NCBI RefSeq assembly: GCF_001050515.1
Contig: NZ_CAHS01000021.1
Location: 124,001-188,000 of the forward strand
Direction: 5' to 3'
DNA: 64,000 nt
Source of the DNA: Erwinia piriflorinigrans CFBP 5888
Lineage (GTDB): Bacteria; Pseudomonadota; Gammaproteobacteria; Enterobacterales; Enterobacteriaceae
How positions within the stretch are numbered: the stretch's first letter is position 1; every line of letters begins with the position of its first letter. Position numbers and translations under genes: made by a program. The notes beneath the pieces were generated by a model. It worked only from the letters and a program-made list of their open reading frames with translations. It searched no databases and was not told the DNA's origin. Below, piece by piece: positions 9,037-18,160 of the stretch.

Positions 9037-9626
9037 TTGTTCAATTTCCCGCGCGCAAAACACCCTTGAGAGTCAACGTGCTTCCCGGCTAACGGGAGGC
9101 ACTTCACCACAGCGCAAGTCCCTGTCAAACCGTCGACATGCTGATAAACCGGGTGGCACTTCGCCACGACATGTCGACGTTATTCCCGCATTAAAGCGCC
9201 CGCTAATACGTTTGATTGCCACTATTCATGATAAGAAATCGTCGGTGAAAGTGGATATTTTTACTTAAAATACCAATCTCATCCTCAATTCCTAAAAAAA
9301 TGGCTAAAATAAGCTATCTTCACTCTGTGTGATACTGCGGTGTGGTCAAAATAGGCCTAATTGTGTCAGCCTATGTAAAACTCCTTTCAGACAGCCTTTT
9401 TCAACGGTAAAACATCGTGGCTGATGTGTTTCCTGCTGTCTGGCTGCGCATTATTTTGTTACAGTTAGCATGCTTTTTTTACCCATTTGGCGTGAAAAAA
9501 AAAGATGTGCTTTTTACGCACCCTACATTTTATCCACCCTAAAACTTGTAAATTGCACCGATAAGACGATCAATTAAGTGTGTAAATTGCCATTAAACGG
9601 GTCAATGATGATGTTCAGGACGACTA
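9037..9626. other. intergenic region sstT-yqjA with hairpins and yqjA control region
   Basis: 590 bases with no credible gene. The sstT-proximal part holds two hairpins (9078-9102 and 9131-9179). The yqjA-proximal part is AT-rich and holds the 10-base direct repeat TGTAAATTGC at 9547-9556 and 9581-9590, each containing a GTAAA block like a CpxR half-site. E. coli has ygjV, the uxaCA genes, exuT and exuR between these neighbours; none remains here. Confidence 0.6.
9131..9179. repeat. nested palindromic hairpin
   Basis: CGTCGACATG (9131-9140) pairs perfectly with CATGTCGACG (9170-9179). Inside is a second stem, GTGGC-acttc-GCCAC (9153-9167). A separate 10-pair hairpin with one G-U pair lies at 9078-9102, and its right arm is followed by a block like the inner loop (GGCACTTCACCAC versus GGCACTTCGCCAC). 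No U-run follows, so this is not an ordinary intrinsic terminator. Confidence 0.6.
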
Positions 9627-10301
9627 ATGGATATTTTTAAATCTCTTATGCAAGCCCTGTGGCAACAAGATTATGCTGCCCTCGCAGATCCCTCGCTGGT
9701 ATGGGCGATCTACTTCGTTTTATTTATGATTTTGTTCCTGGAAAATGGTCTGCTGCCCGCCGCTTTTCTGCCGGGCGACAGTTTGCTGATTCTGGTCGGC
9801 GTGCTGATTGCTAAAGGCACGATGAACTTTACCCTGACCTTATTTATCCTGACGACTGCCGCCAGCCTCGGATGTTGGGTCAGTTATATTCAGGGAAGAT
9901 GGCTGGGGAATACGGCCACGGTGCAAAAATGGTTGTCACACCTGCCTGAACATTATCATCAGCGGGCTCATCAGATGTTTCACCGCCACGGCCTTTCTGC
10001 GCTGCTGGTGGGCCGTTTTATCGCCTTTGTCCGCACGCTACTGCCGACTATCGCCGGGCTTTCCGGGCTGAGCAATGCGCGTTTTCAGTTTTTCAATTGG
10101 GCGAGCGCCTTTCTATGGGTGCTGATTCTGACCGTCATCGGCTTCGCGCTGGGTAAAACGCCCATTTTCCGCCAATATGAAGACCAGCTGATGTTCTGTC
10201 TGATGCTATTGCCGCTGGTGCTTCTGGTATTCGGGCTGTTTGGTTCACTGTATGTGTTGTGGCGCAAAAGGCAGTCCGACAATAAGAAAGAAAACTCATG
10301 A
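9627..10301 (+). CDS. yqjA: YqjA, DedA-family inner-membrane protein
   Basis: A 224-residue DedA-family protein (E. coli YqjA about 220). Characteristic features are the acidic [16 protein letters not shown] segment near residue 38 and the [20 protein letters not shown] segment near residue 130, with the two arginines needed in this family. DedA proteins are half-redundant undecaprenyl-phosphate/phospholipid flippase candidates; YqjA is needed for alkaline pH and membrane-potential homeostasis. It overlaps mzrA by four bases (ATGA), matching the E. coli CpxR-controlled yqjA-mzrA operon. Confidence 0.94.
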   Translation: MDIFKSLMQALWQQDYAALADPSLVWAIYFVLFMILFLENGLLPAAFLPGDSLLILVGVLIAKGTMNFTLTLFILTTAASLGCWVSYIQGRWLGNTATVQKWLSHLPEHYHQRAHQMFHRHGLSALLVGRFIAFVRTLLPTIAGLSGLSNARFQFFNWASAFLWVLILTVIGFALGKTPIFRQYEDQLMFCLMLLPLVLLVFGLFGSLYVLWRKRQSDNKKENS

Positions 10302-10690
10302 TAACGGCTTTTATGAAAAAGCGTGCTCCACAGCGGCGTCTCACTCTGTGGCTGGCTCTGGCTGCCGTCGCATTATTGGGGCTGGCCATGATGCCAGCCC
10401 TGTTTCGCCACGAGAGCGCGCTGCAAATCCGCGCATCTCGTCAGGGAGCGTCCTTGCCAGACGGTTTTTATGTCTACCAGACATTAAGCGCACAGGGTAT
10501 TCACATCAAGAGCATCACGCCAGAGCAAAACGCTTTGGTGATACGCTTTGAGTCTCTGGAGCAAAGTCACGCGGCAGAGAGAGTCCTGCGAGAGCTGCTG
10601 CCGCATGGTTTTGATATCGCACATCATCAAAACCAGGGGGCCACTGGCTGGATAAACCGCATCAGTATGAGAGCACAATCTATCGGCTAA
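10298..10690 (+). CDS. mzrA: MzrA, modulator of EnvZ/OmpR
   Basis: A 130-residue bitopic inner-membrane protein (E. coli about 127). A basic N-terminus is followed by one transmembrane helix (residues ~15-34) and a periplasmic domain containing [12 protein letters not shown] and [17 protein letters not shown], both recognisable in E. coli MzrA. The protein contacts EnvZ and links the Cpx envelope-stress response to OmpR output. The start used here overlaps the yqjA stop (ATGA); an in-frame ATG 15 bases later is an alternative. Confidence 0.9.
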   Translation: MITAFMKKRAPQRRLTLWLALAAVALLGLAMMPALFRHESALQIRASRQGASLPDGFYVYQTLSAQGIHIKSITPEQNALVIRFESLEQSHAAERVLRELLPHGFDIAHHQNQGATGWINRISMRAQSIG

Positions 10691-10848
10691 CGCTCCGCCC
10701 CTCCCCTGTTCGGCGGGGTTGTTGCTAAAAATCACTCCCTGTTTTGAGCTTTCTGCATTTTCTGTCTATGCTTTGTTGTGCATAAATGGTGAAACCCGGT
10801 ATGAGGAATCAGATATCATTATCCACTGATATCACGCAAAGGAAGGTC

Positions 10849-11232
10849 ATGATTTCGATGAAATTATCACACGTTATTTTCGGCGCAAGCCTGCTTTCTC
10901 TGGGTACATTGGCTCACGCTGGCACGCTTTGTCAGCAGAAAGAGCAGAACGTACAACATGAAATTGATATAGCCAAAAAGCATGATAACAAGCATCGTGT
11001 CATTGGTTTACAGCAGGCTTTGAACGAGATCCGTGCTAACTGTAACGATGATTTTCTGAGAAAATCTCATCAGGAAAAAATCAGTCAGCACGAGAAAAAA
11101 GTGTCTGAACGAGAACGTGAGTTGCAGCAGGAAAAAGCGAAAGGCGGCAACGGCAATAAAATCAAGAAACGCGAAAAGAAACTCGATGAAGCCCGAAACG
11201 AGCTGAAGGAAGTACAGGCTGCGCCATATTAA
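10849..11232 (+). CDS. yqjC: YqjC, periplasmic DUF1090 protein
   Basis: A 127-residue secreted protein. The signal peptide has a Leu/Ala-rich core and ends near LAHA (about residue 24). The mature part is strongly charged and coiled-coil-like (KKVSERERELQQEKAKGG), as in the DUF1090 family. An in-frame ATG exists 63 bases upstream, but AAAGGAAGG at 10838-10846 places the start at 10849. It heads the yqjCDEK set. E. coli YqjC is induced by osmotic and acid stress; its biochemical role is not known. Confidence 0.88.
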   Translation: MISMKLSHVIFGASLLSLGTLAHAGTLCQQKEQNVQHEIDIAKKHDNKHRVIGLQQALNEIRANCNDDFLRKSHQEKISQHEKKVSERERELQQEKAKGGNGNKIKKREKKLDEARNELKEVQAAPY

Positions 11233-11276
11233 GGTCTCTGCCCGACATCACTAAAATAAAATTTGAGGAGTTTTCA

Positions 11277-11582
11277 ATGTCTAAAGATATCACGTCAGAA
11301 AACCTGCGCGCTGAGCTGAAAAGCCTTGCGGATACTCTGGAAGAAGTGCTGAGTTCATCCAGCGAGAAATCCAAATCTGAGCTGGAAAAGCTGCGCAGCA
11401 AAGCGCAGAGCGCACTGAACGACACTCGCGCTCGTCTGGGCGACTCGGGTGAACGCATCGCGCAGACCACTCGTGAAGCGGCCGGCCGCGCTGACGTTTA
11501 CGTGCGTGACAATCCCTGGACCAGCGTCGGTGTCGGTACGGCTGTTGGAGTGGTGTTGGGCGTGCTGCTGACGCGTCGCTAA
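11277..11582 (+). CDS. yqjD: YqjD, ElaB/YqjD-type membrane-anchored ribosome-binding protein
   Basis: A 101-residue DUF883 protein. The amphipathic N-terminal helix (residues 1-75) is rich in Lys and Glu. The C-terminal anchor (PWTSVGVGTAVGVVLGVLL) ends in Arg-Arg, the tail-anchored arrangement of E. coli YqjD. That protein binds 70S/100S ribosomes in stationary phase and tethers them to the inner membrane. It lies between yqjC and yqjE in the E. coli order, with a good TTGAGGAG-type site before the ATG. Confidence 0.93.
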   Translation: MSKDITSENLRAELKSLADTLEEVLSSSSEKSKSELEKLRSKAQSALNDTRARLGDSGERIAQTTREAAGRADVYVRDNPWTSVGVGTAVGVVLGVLLTRR

Positions 11583-11583
11583 C

Positions 11584-11976
11584 ATGGCCGATCAACCGCA
11601 AAGCCACGGCCCCGGCAAAGGGGTCATTAACATCGGGCAGCGCATCATTACAACGCTGGTCGGTATGGTGGAAACCCGTGTCCGACTAGTAGTCGTTGAG
11701 CTGGAAGCGGAAAAAGCTAACCTGCTTCAGATGCTGCTGATGGTAGGTCTGACCATGCTGTTTACCGCCTTCGGTCTAATGAGCCTGATGGTGCTGATTA
11801 TCTGGGCTGTAGATGTTCAGTACCGTCTGATGGCGGTTGCCATTACTACCGGGGTACTTTTCGCACTGGCTCTGATCCTAGGTCTGTGGACGCTGGCAAA
11901 ATCGCGGCGTTCGACTCTGTTAGGCGCCACCCGTAAGGAGCTGTCGGAAGATCGTAAGCTGCTGGAGGGTGACTAA
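11584..11976 (+). CDS. yqjE: YqjE, inner-membrane phage-holin-III-like protein
   Basis: A 130-residue protein with two transmembrane helices (residues ~52-75 and ~80-108) flanked by charged segments, matching E. coli YqjE (DUF1469). The gene begins two bases after the yqjD stop and shares one base with the yqjK start (TAATG), so it sits in the middle of a coupled operon. Its function is unknown; co-expression with the ribosome-tethering YqjD suggests a stationary-phase membrane role. Confidence 0.92.
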   Translation: MADQPQSHGPGKGVINIGQRIITTLVGMVETRVRLVVVELEAEKANLLQMLLMVGLTMLFTAFGLMSLMVLIIWAVDVQYRLMAVAITTGVLFALALILGLWTLAKSRRSTLLGATRKELSEDRKLLEGD

Positions 11977-12257
11977 TGAGCCGTAAGCGTGAAGCGCGTA
12001 AAGCTGAACTGCTGCGACAAATTCAGCAACAGCGGTTGGATCTGAGCGCCGGGCGTAATGCCTGGCTGGACAGTACGGCACGCTACGATAACGGCTGGAT
12101 GGCGCTGCTGAGCGCCAAACGCTGGCTGGCGCTGGGCGGCGGAGTAATGGCTATCTGGTCAATGCGCAATCCCCGCTTTATCACACGCTGGGCCAGGCGA
12201 GGGTTTGGTGCATGGAGCACCTGGCGCATGGTACGCAATTACCTGCCGCGTCGTTAA
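11976..12257 (+). CDS. yqjK: YqjK-like small basic protein
   Basis: A 93-residue, very basic protein of the YqjK family. The N-terminus is a charged helix (SRKREARKAELLRQIQQQ), followed by LSAKRWLALGGGVMAIW, a short hydrophobic stretch near the middle, and an Arg/Trp-rich tail. It closes the yqjDEK block with a one-base overlap to yqjE. Downstream, CAGCCGC/GCGGCTG (about 12270-12292) can form a hairpin that may end the transcript. No function is established. Confidence 0.88.
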   Translation: MSRKREARKAELLRQIQQQRLDLSAGRNAWLDSTARYDNGWMALLSAKRWLALGGGVMAIWSMRNPRFITRWARRGFGAWSTWRMVRNYLPRR

Positions 12258-12466
12258 TGCTTCCCTTTTCAGCCGCGCTCCCCGTGCGGCTGCATCCCCT
12301 GCAATTTTATTGAACAACATTGACAGATTATCTCGCTAACAATGTTTTTATAAGCAAACTATTATCTTCAACAACCAACGGCGCTGTGTGCTTAATCTGC
12401 TTCAGGTCGTGTCCGGGTTCGGTTGTGCCATCCGCATGACCATCCATATCTTGTTTGGGGATTATC

Positions 12467-12859
12467 ATGAAAAAATTAGAAGATTTCGGTTTATTAGCAG
12501 CACGTATCCTGATGCCAATTCTGTTCATCTACGCAGGCTGGGGGAAAATCAGCGATTACGCCGGCACACAGCAATATATGGCCGCGATGGGCGTGCCGGG
12601 CTTCTTCCTGCCGCTGACCATTTTACTGGAGTTCGGCGGCGGTCTGGCCATCCTGTTCGGCTTCCTGACGCGCTTTACCGCATTGTTCATCGCAGCATTC
12701 ACGCTGCTGACGGCATTTATCTTCCATACCGACTTCGCGCAGGGCGTTAACTCGCTGATGTTCATGAAGAACCTGTCGATTGCCGGTGGCTTCCTGCTTC
12801 TCGCCATTACTGGTGCTGGCGCGTTCAGTATCGACCGTCTGCTGGGTAAAAAAGGGTAA
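12467..12859 (+). CDS. yqjF: YqjF, DoxX-family membrane protein
   Basis: A 130-residue protein with four transmembrane helices and the DoxX-family pattern (ARILMPILFIYAGWGKI, ILLEFGGGLAILFGF). It has the same length as E. coli YqjF. An in-frame TTG at 12455 would add four residues, but GGGG at 12457-12460 sits six bases before the ATG at 12467, which is therefore preferred. The E. coli gene responds to aromatic compounds and is controlled by YhaJ, whose gene is nearby at 14356. The strong terminator at 12881 ends it. Confidence 0.92.
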   Translation: MKKLEDFGLLAARILMPILFIYAGWGKISDYAGTQQYMAAMGVPGFFLPLTILLEFGGGLAILFGFLTRFTALFIAAFTLLTAFIFHTDFAQGVNSLMFMKNLSIAGGFLLLAITGAGAFSIDRLLGKKG

Positions 12860-12880
12860 GTCCGCTACCCTGACCGCATC

Positions 12881-12913
12881 AGGGCGAGGATGATTAAATC
12901 CTCGCCCTTTTTA
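12881..12913 (+). terminator. intrinsic terminator of yqjF
   Basis: AGGGCGAGGAT (12881-12891) pairs with ATCCTCGCCCT (12898-12908) and is followed by a T-run. It is a textbook rho-independent terminator 20 bases after the yqjF stop. Confidence 0.88.
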
Positions 12914-13038
12914 CTATTTGTACCGGGTAGAGGCGTGGAGAAGAACCGCTTTCGGTCAGTCACCAGCCAGCAAAGACCGATAACAGGCACGGCTAAAACA
13001 TCCGCAGTTTAAAATATGCTACATATTTTGGAGGAATG

Positions 13039-14043
13039 ATGGGACAACTGATTGACGGCGTCTGGCATGACAACTGGTATGACACCGACTCGACGGGTGG
13101 GCGTTTTAAGCGTACGCAATCAGCCTTTCGTCACTGGGTTACCGCCGATGGTGAGGCGGGGCCAAGCGGCAAGGCGGGATTTCGTGCCGAGGCCGGGCGT
13201 TATCATTTATATGTTTCCCTGGCCTGCCCGTGGGCGCACCGTACGTTGATCATGCGCCAGCTGAAAGGGCTGGAGAACCTGATAAGCGTATCGGTTGTTC
13301 ATCCGCTGATGCTGGAAAACGGCTGGACCTTTGCTGAAGATTTCCCTGCTGCCACCGGCGACAGCCTGTATCAGAACGAATATCTTTACCAACTCTATCT
13401 GCACGCAGACCCGCACTATACCGGCCGAGTTACCGTCCCGGTACTGTGGGATAAGCAGCAGCACACCATTGTCAGTAATGAATCTGCCGATATCATCCGC
13501 ATGTTTAACAGCGCCTTCGACGGCGTGGGCGCTCGCGCTGGGGATTACTATCCGCCCGAGCTGCGGGCGGAGATTGATGAGCTAAACGGTTGGATCTACG
13601 ACAGTGTGAATAACGGGGTCTATAAATCGGGCTTCGCCACCAGCCAGGGCGCATATGACGAGGCGGTAACCGCGTTATTTACCTCGCTTGAACGGCTGGA
13701 AGCCCTGCTGGGACAGCAGCGCTATCTGACAGGTGACCGACTTAGCGAAGCGGATATCCGTCTGTGGACAACGCTGGTGCGGTTCGATCCGGTGTACGTC
13801 ACTCACTTCAAGTGCGATCGCCATCGCATCAGCGATTATCTCAATCTGAACGCTTATCTGCGCGACCTTTATCAAACCGCAGAGCTGGCCACGACGGTGA
13901 ATATCGACCATATCCGCCATCACTACTATTGCAGCCATAAAACCATTAACCCCAGCGGGGTCATTTCACTCGGCCCGGCCTGCCACTGGGATGAACCTCA
14001 CGGGCGCGACAGGCGCTTTGCCCAATCCTCCGATCCTCTCTGA
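13039..14043 (+). CDS. yqjG: YqjG, glutathionyl-hydroquinone reductase
   Basis: A 334-residue xi-class glutathione transferase. The catalytic cysteine is in the YVSLACPWAHRTLI motif near residue 62. Other family segments seen are the substrate-domain VSNESADIIRMFN and RLWTTLVRFDPVYVTHFKC. The enzyme reduces glutathionyl-hydroquinones in the cytoplasm. Two adjacent ATGs exist; the second (13039) has the better GGAGG spacing and matches the E. coli MGQL start. The last ~15 residues are longer than in E. coli. YhaJ regulates this gene in E. coli. Confidence 0.95.
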   Translation: MGQLIDGVWHDNWYDTDSTGGRFKRTQSAFRHWVTADGEAGPSGKAGFRAEAGRYHLYVSLACPWAHRTLIMRQLKGLENLISVSVVHPLMLENGWTFAEDFPAATGDSLYQNEYLYQLYLHADPHYTGRVTVPVLWDKQQHTIVSNESADIIRMFNSAFDGVGARAGDYYPPELRAEIDELNGWIYDSVNNGVYKSGFATSQGAYDEAVTALFTSLERLEALLGQQRYLTGDRLSEADIRLWTTLVRFDPVYVTHFKCDRHRISDYLNLNAYLRDLYQTAELATTVNIDHIRHHYYCSHKTINPSGVISLGPACHWDEPHGRDRRFAQSSDPL

Positions 14044-14195
14044 AGAGGGACATCTTTTAGCATCCGGGGCTATTTTTTACGCGCCCCGGTTTCTCTTCAC
14101 CCTTTTTTGATCTGGCACAAACTCCCACCCTTCGCATCTACGTATCTTTACTGACGTAGATAGCCAATACGAATAACCTTCCGGGGAGTAAAGCC

Positions 14196-14336
14196 ATGAT
14201 CAAAACCATTACCGTTTGTCTCGCCGCCGTGATGTTGTGCTATATCGCGTTTGTCGGCCATTACTACTATCAGACATTCTCAACCTTCTCGAACCCCGGA
14301 ACGACTCACCAGGCCGCTGGAAATCCTCTTCCGTAG
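14196..14336 (+). CDS. small 46-residue single-helix membrane peptide, unassigned
   Basis: An ATG at 14196 with a GGGGAG site seven bases upstream opens a 46-codon frame ending TAG at 14334-14336. The N-terminus (MIKTITVCLAAVMLCYIAF) is a clear transmembrane helix or signal anchor, followed by HYYYQ and a short polar tail rich in Thr, Asn and Pro. The start site and membrane profile are better than chance for so short a frame. I do not recognise the family. It lies between yqjG and the convergent yhaJ, whose stop codon begins 20 bases later. Confidence 0.5.
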   Translation: MIKTITVCLAAVMLCYIAFVGHYYYQTFSTFSNPGTTHQAAGNPLP

Positions 14337-14355
14337 TCTTTAGCACTGCTATGGA

Positions 14356-15258
14356 TTAATTCTGGCGTCGGGCCAGCAGTTTAGGGATCTCTCGCAGGCA
14401 CCAGGCCTTAGCCTCTCCCATGCTGTCGCGCCGCCACGCCATAATAATATCAACCTCAAGCTTATATTCCGGGCTGACTACACGTAAGCGCCCCTCGGCA
14501 ACGTCTTTCTCAACCATCGTATAGGGCATGGTTCCGACGCCTAACCCCGCCAACAAGGCACGGTGCTTATCTTCGATTGTGCTGACCGTCAGACGTTGCT
14601 GCTTGTCGAGGAGCGTCACCGTTAATACCGGTCGCTCGCGCGCGGTATCCGCGACGGCGATGCCACGATATTTCACGCGTGTCGTTTCCGACAGCGGTTC
14701 CGGTTCCTGATGAATGGGGTGATCCGGGCTGGCGACATAGACGCTCATCTGGGTAAAAAGTTTACGGGTATTGATCTCCGACGAGGCACGGAAGTGCATA
14801 TCCGGGGCGATAACAATATCCGCACGCCCCTGCTCCAGTCTCTCCCACGCACCGGCCAGTACCTCTTTCACCAGTGAGAGTTGGGTATTCGCCTTAACGG
14901 CCAATTTTTCTACCAGTGGATAGAGCCTTTCGGTGGAGACCAGCGCTTCAGTGGCGATGGTGAGATGGGTTTCCCAACCGCGTGCCAGCGCTTCGGCGTC
15001 GGTGGTGAGCTTATCTGCCGCTTCCAGCAGGACGCGGCCGCGCTCAAGCAGCATGCGTCCAACGTTAGTAAATTTTGTGCGGTGACCGGAGCGGTCGAAT
15101 AGCACCACATCCAGCTCCTCCTCCAGTTTTTGCATGGTATAACTGAGCGCGGAAGGTACTCTGCCGAGTTCATCTGCCGCCGCCGCGAAGCTGCCGCGAC
15201 GATCGATAGCATCCATAACGCGCAGCGCTTCCAGCGTCAGAGCACGATCTTTAGCCAT
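14356..15258 (-). CDS. yhaJ: YhaJ, LysR-type transcriptional regulator
   Basis: A 300-residue LysR regulator. The N-terminal winged helix (LTLEALRVMDAIDRRGSFAA to about residue 66) is nearly identical to E. coli YhaJ, followed by the effector-binding domain. E. coli YhaJ responds to aromatic metabolites and activates yqjF, yqjG and yhaK-type targets; here yqjF, yqjG and yhaK all lie beside it. An ATG six bases earlier is possible, but the AGAGA site favours 15258. It is divergent from yhaK across 124 bases, which should hold the shared operator. Confidence 0.94.
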   Translation of the reverse strand: MAKDRALTLEALRVMDAIDRRGSFAAAADELGRVPSALSYTMQKLEEELDVVLFDRSGHRTKFTNVGRMLLERGRVLLEAADKLTTDAEALARGWETHLTIATEALVSTERLYPLVEKLAVKANTQLSLVKEVLAGAWERLEQGRADIVIAPDMHFRASSEINTRKLFTQMSVYVASPDHPIHQEPEPLSETTRVKYRGIAVADTARERPVLTVTLLDKQQRLTVSTIEDKHRALLAGLGVGTMPYTMVEKDVAEGRLRVVSPEYKLEVDIIMAWRRDSMGEAKAWCLREIPKLLARRQN

Positions 15259-15382
15259 AGTCATTCTCTGTCAGGAAATTTGAATATAGCCAGCAGATTA
15301 ACTGGCTAACAATCCGGCGTCCAGAAACTTACCATGTCAGAATACTAAACGGCTGGCACCGCCGCCCCGTAAGGAGAAACGC

Positions 15383-16087
15383 ATGATTGACTGTCGAACC
15401 GCTCAGCAGTGTGGCAAAGCGGACTACGGCTGGCTACAGGGGCGCTATACCTTCTCCTTCGGCCACTATTTTGATCCCGAACTCCTGGGTTATGCGTCAT
15501 TACGCGTACTGAATCAGGAAGTCCTGGCACCTGGCGGCGCTTTGCAGCCGCGAACTTACCCGAAGGTCGACGTGCTCAACCTGATTTTACAGGGCACGGC
15601 AGAGTATCGCGACAGCGAAGGCCACCACGTGCAGGCGCAGGCTGGTGAAGTCTTATTGCTGGCTACGCAACCCGGCGTCAGCTATTCCGAGCATAACATC
15701 AGCAAAGAGCACAGCCTGACACGCATGCAGCTCTGGCTGGATGCCTGCCCGCATCAGGAAAATGCGCGGGTACAACGGCTGAAGTTAGCCGATTGCCAGC
15801 GCTACCGCCTGATTGCCTCGCCTGATGGCAGTGACGACAGCCTGCAACTTCGCCAGCAGGTGTGGATACATCAGGTGATTTTGCAACCGGGTGAGGAATA
15901 CCGTCTGCCGCTAAACGGACCGCGTGCTTACCTGCAATCCATTCATGGCGCTCTGACGGTTATCCCGCTGTCGCAACAGCAGACTATCCTTAGCTGCGGC
16001 GATGGCGCGTTTCTGCGTGATGAGCCGAATATCACCCTGGTGGCAACATCGCCGCTGCGCGTATTGGTGATTGATCTGCCGGTGTGA
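15383..16087 (+). CDS. yhaK: YhaK, pirin-family bicupin
   Basis: A 234-residue pirin-like bicupin (E. coli YhaK about 233). The first cupin carries FSFGHYFDPELLGYASLRVLN and KVDVLNLILQGTAEYRDSEG, replacing the classical pirin His metal set in part. The second cupin is the C-terminal half. E. coli YhaK is a cytoplasmic protein reported as a sensor of oxidative or nitrosative stress. The gene diverges from yhaJ, so it probably belongs to the YhaJ regulon. Confidence 0.93.
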   Translation: MIDCRTAQQCGKADYGWLQGRYTFSFGHYFDPELLGYASLRVLNQEVLAPGGALQPRTYPKVDVLNLILQGTAEYRDSEGHHVQAQAGEVLLLATQPGVSYSEHNISKEHSLTRMQLWLDACPHQENARVQRLKLADCQRYRLIASPDGSDDSLQLRQQVWIHQVILQPGEEYRLPLNGPRAYLQSIHGALTVIPLSQQQTILSCGDGAFLRDEPNITLVATSPLRVLVIDLPV

Positions 16088-16310
16088 CGCCCTATTTCCC
16101 TTGCGGCCGCAGTGTGGCAACCTTAAAACATTAGAGATATTTTATTTTAAAATCATGAATTAAGATGCCCTGCCGATGCCACTACCGGCGCTCCCACCCC
16201 TTCTAAACCACGTAAAAAGGAATAAAAAGGGTTGATATGGGTTATAAAAAAATCGATATTAAGAGCACGGCAGCACAATTTTGCGCTGAGAAAACAGAAG
16301 GGAAACTGAT

Positions 16311-16550
16311 ATGCCTAAGGCAGATAATGTGTTTGTAAACACCAGCGACGAACAATCTTATGAATTAGAAGATTGGCTCTATCGCAATGGTTTTTCCAAA
16401 AAGCAAGAAAACGTTGATGCGTTAAAAAAAATCATCAATACAAAGATAAAAAAAGGGATTACCGCGAAAAACATCACTTGGGATGAACTTAATGATGCAC
16501 TGGAAAGCGATCCGAAGTGGTTTGAGTCGCTCGTGGCGATTGGCAAATAA
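16311..16550 (+). CDS. hypothetical 79-residue protein
   Basis: A soluble, charged protein of 79 residues with no signal peptide. The predicted helices include ELEDWLYRNGF and NVDALKKIINTKIKKG, ending in WDELNDALESDPKWFESLV. I do not recognise the family. The reading frame is AT-rich compared with its neighbours. A second short frame (16237-16338, 33 codons, with an AAAAGG site) runs into its start region in another frame, so translation may be coupled. It stands alone between yhaK and the rnpB repeats. Confidence 0.6.
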   Translation: MPKADNVFVNTSDEQSYELEDWLYRNGFSKKQENVDALKKIINTKIKKGITAKNITWDELNDALESDPKWFESLVAIGK

Positions 16551-16666
16551 TCGGCTCTGCACAAGCGGTTGTCACCAGACGGGTTCCGCTCGATTAGCGA
16601 GCCGCCGCCTTCTCTTTATGGAAAGCGTCGTGGACAGTCATTCATCTTGCCGTTCTGCCTGCAAAA

Positions 16667-16702
16667 AACAAAACCCCGCCAAAGCGGGGTTTTGTTTTGA
16701 AT
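16667..16702 (-). terminator. second (distal) rnpB terminator copy
   Basis: AAAACCCCGC-caaa-GCGGGGTTTT, flanked by A- and T-runs, gives an intrinsic terminator in both directions. It is the duplicated copy of the proximal terminator and catches read-through. Confidence 0.8.
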
Positions 16703-16785
16703 GGTGTGAAGCTGACCGGTAAGCCGCCTTCTCTTCATGGAAAGTGTCGTGGACAGTCATTCCTCTGTTTGTTCTGCCTGCAAAA

Positions 16786-16818
16786 AACAAAACCCCGCCG
16801 AAGCGGGGTTTTGTTTTG
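16786..16818 (-). terminator. proximal rnpB terminator
   Basis: AAAACCCCGC-cgaa-GCGGGGTTTT lies immediately after the mature 3' end of RNase P RNA on the minus strand, followed by a run of U in the transcript. Confidence 0.88.
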
Positions 16819-16822
16819 AATG

Positions 16823-17202
<380 letters not shown>

Positions 17203-17234
17203 GGCGCGAAGTGTATAGGGTTTTCACCTGCTTG

Positions 17235-18098
17235 TCACTCGCCCTGATGCTCAAGTGCGTACTTATATAAGGCATTTTTCTTCACGCCGTGAATTTCGGC
17301 AGTCAGCTGAGCCGCTTTTTTCAGCGGTAGCTCACTTTGCAGCAGGGCCAGGGTGCGCAGCGCTTCAGGCGGCAGAGCCTGTTCTTCTGCGTGGTAGCCT
17401 TCCACCATCAGTACCATTTCACCCTTACGGCGATTCTCATCTTCCTGCACCCAGGCCAGCAGTTCGCCGACAGGCGCACCAAAAATGGATTCCCAGGTTT
17501 TGGTTATTTCTCGCGCCAGTACCACGTAGCGCTCCGGCCCCAGCACCTTGACCATATCCTGTAAGCTATCGAGCAGACGATGGGTGGATTCGTAGAAAAT
17601 AAGCGTGCGAGGCTCCTGCTCAAGCGCTTTCAGGGTATCGCAGCGGCCTTTACTTTTGGCCGGTAGAAATCCTTCATAGCAGAAACGGTCAGACGGCAAT
17701 CCGGCAGCGCTTAATGCGGTAATTGCCGCACAGGCACCGGGTAGCGGCACCACGCGAATGCCTGCCTCCCGGCACAGGCGCACCAGATGGTAGCCCGGAT
17801 CGTTAATCAGCGGCGTACCGGCATCGGACACCAAGGCGATGCTTTGCCCCTCGCGCAAGCGCGTCAGTAGGACTTCGGCTTTCTGCTGCTCATTATGGTC
17901 GTGTAATGCGAACAGACGCGCATTGATGGCGAAATGTTGTAGCAACAGCCCGGTATGACGTGTATCTTCCGCAGCGATCAGATCGACGCTCGCAAGCACC
18001 GTCAGTGCCCGCTGGGTGATATCGCCCAGGTTGCCAATCGGTGTGGGAACGATATAGAGCGTGCTGGCAGAAATATCTGCCCGATCGTGTTGTTTCAT
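17235..18098 (-). CDS. rsmI: RsmI, 16S rRNA 2'-O-ribose C1402 methyltransferase
   Basis: A 287-residue member of the tetrapyrrole-methylase fold family. Visible are [19 protein letters not shown] at the N-terminus, [12 protein letters not shown], the SAM-binding [17 protein letters not shown] and the [18 protein letters not shown] segment. It 2'-O-methylates C1402 in the ribosomal P site of the small subunit. It is divergent from lpoA with 62 bases between the starts, as in E. coli (yraL-yraM), and is followed by rnpB 32 bases on. Confidence 0.96.
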   Translation of the reverse strand: MKQHDRADISASTLYIVPTPIGNLGDITQRALTVLASVDLIAAEDTRHTGLLLQHFAINARLFALHDHNEQQKAEVLLTRLREGQSIALVSDAGTPLINDPGYHLVRLCREAGIRVVPLPGACAAITALSAAGLPSDRFCYEGFLPAKSKGRCDTLKALEQEPRTLIFYESTHRLLDSLQDMVKVLGPERYVVLAREITKTWESIFGAPVGELLAWVQEDENRRKGEMVLMVEGYHAEEQALPPEALRTLALLQSELPLKKAAQLTAEIHGVKKNALYKYALEHQGE

Positions 18099-18160
18099 TG
18101 TTTGATCCGCATAGCCGATTTAATATTGAGCATCTTGAAAAAAACATCACTGGATACAGT

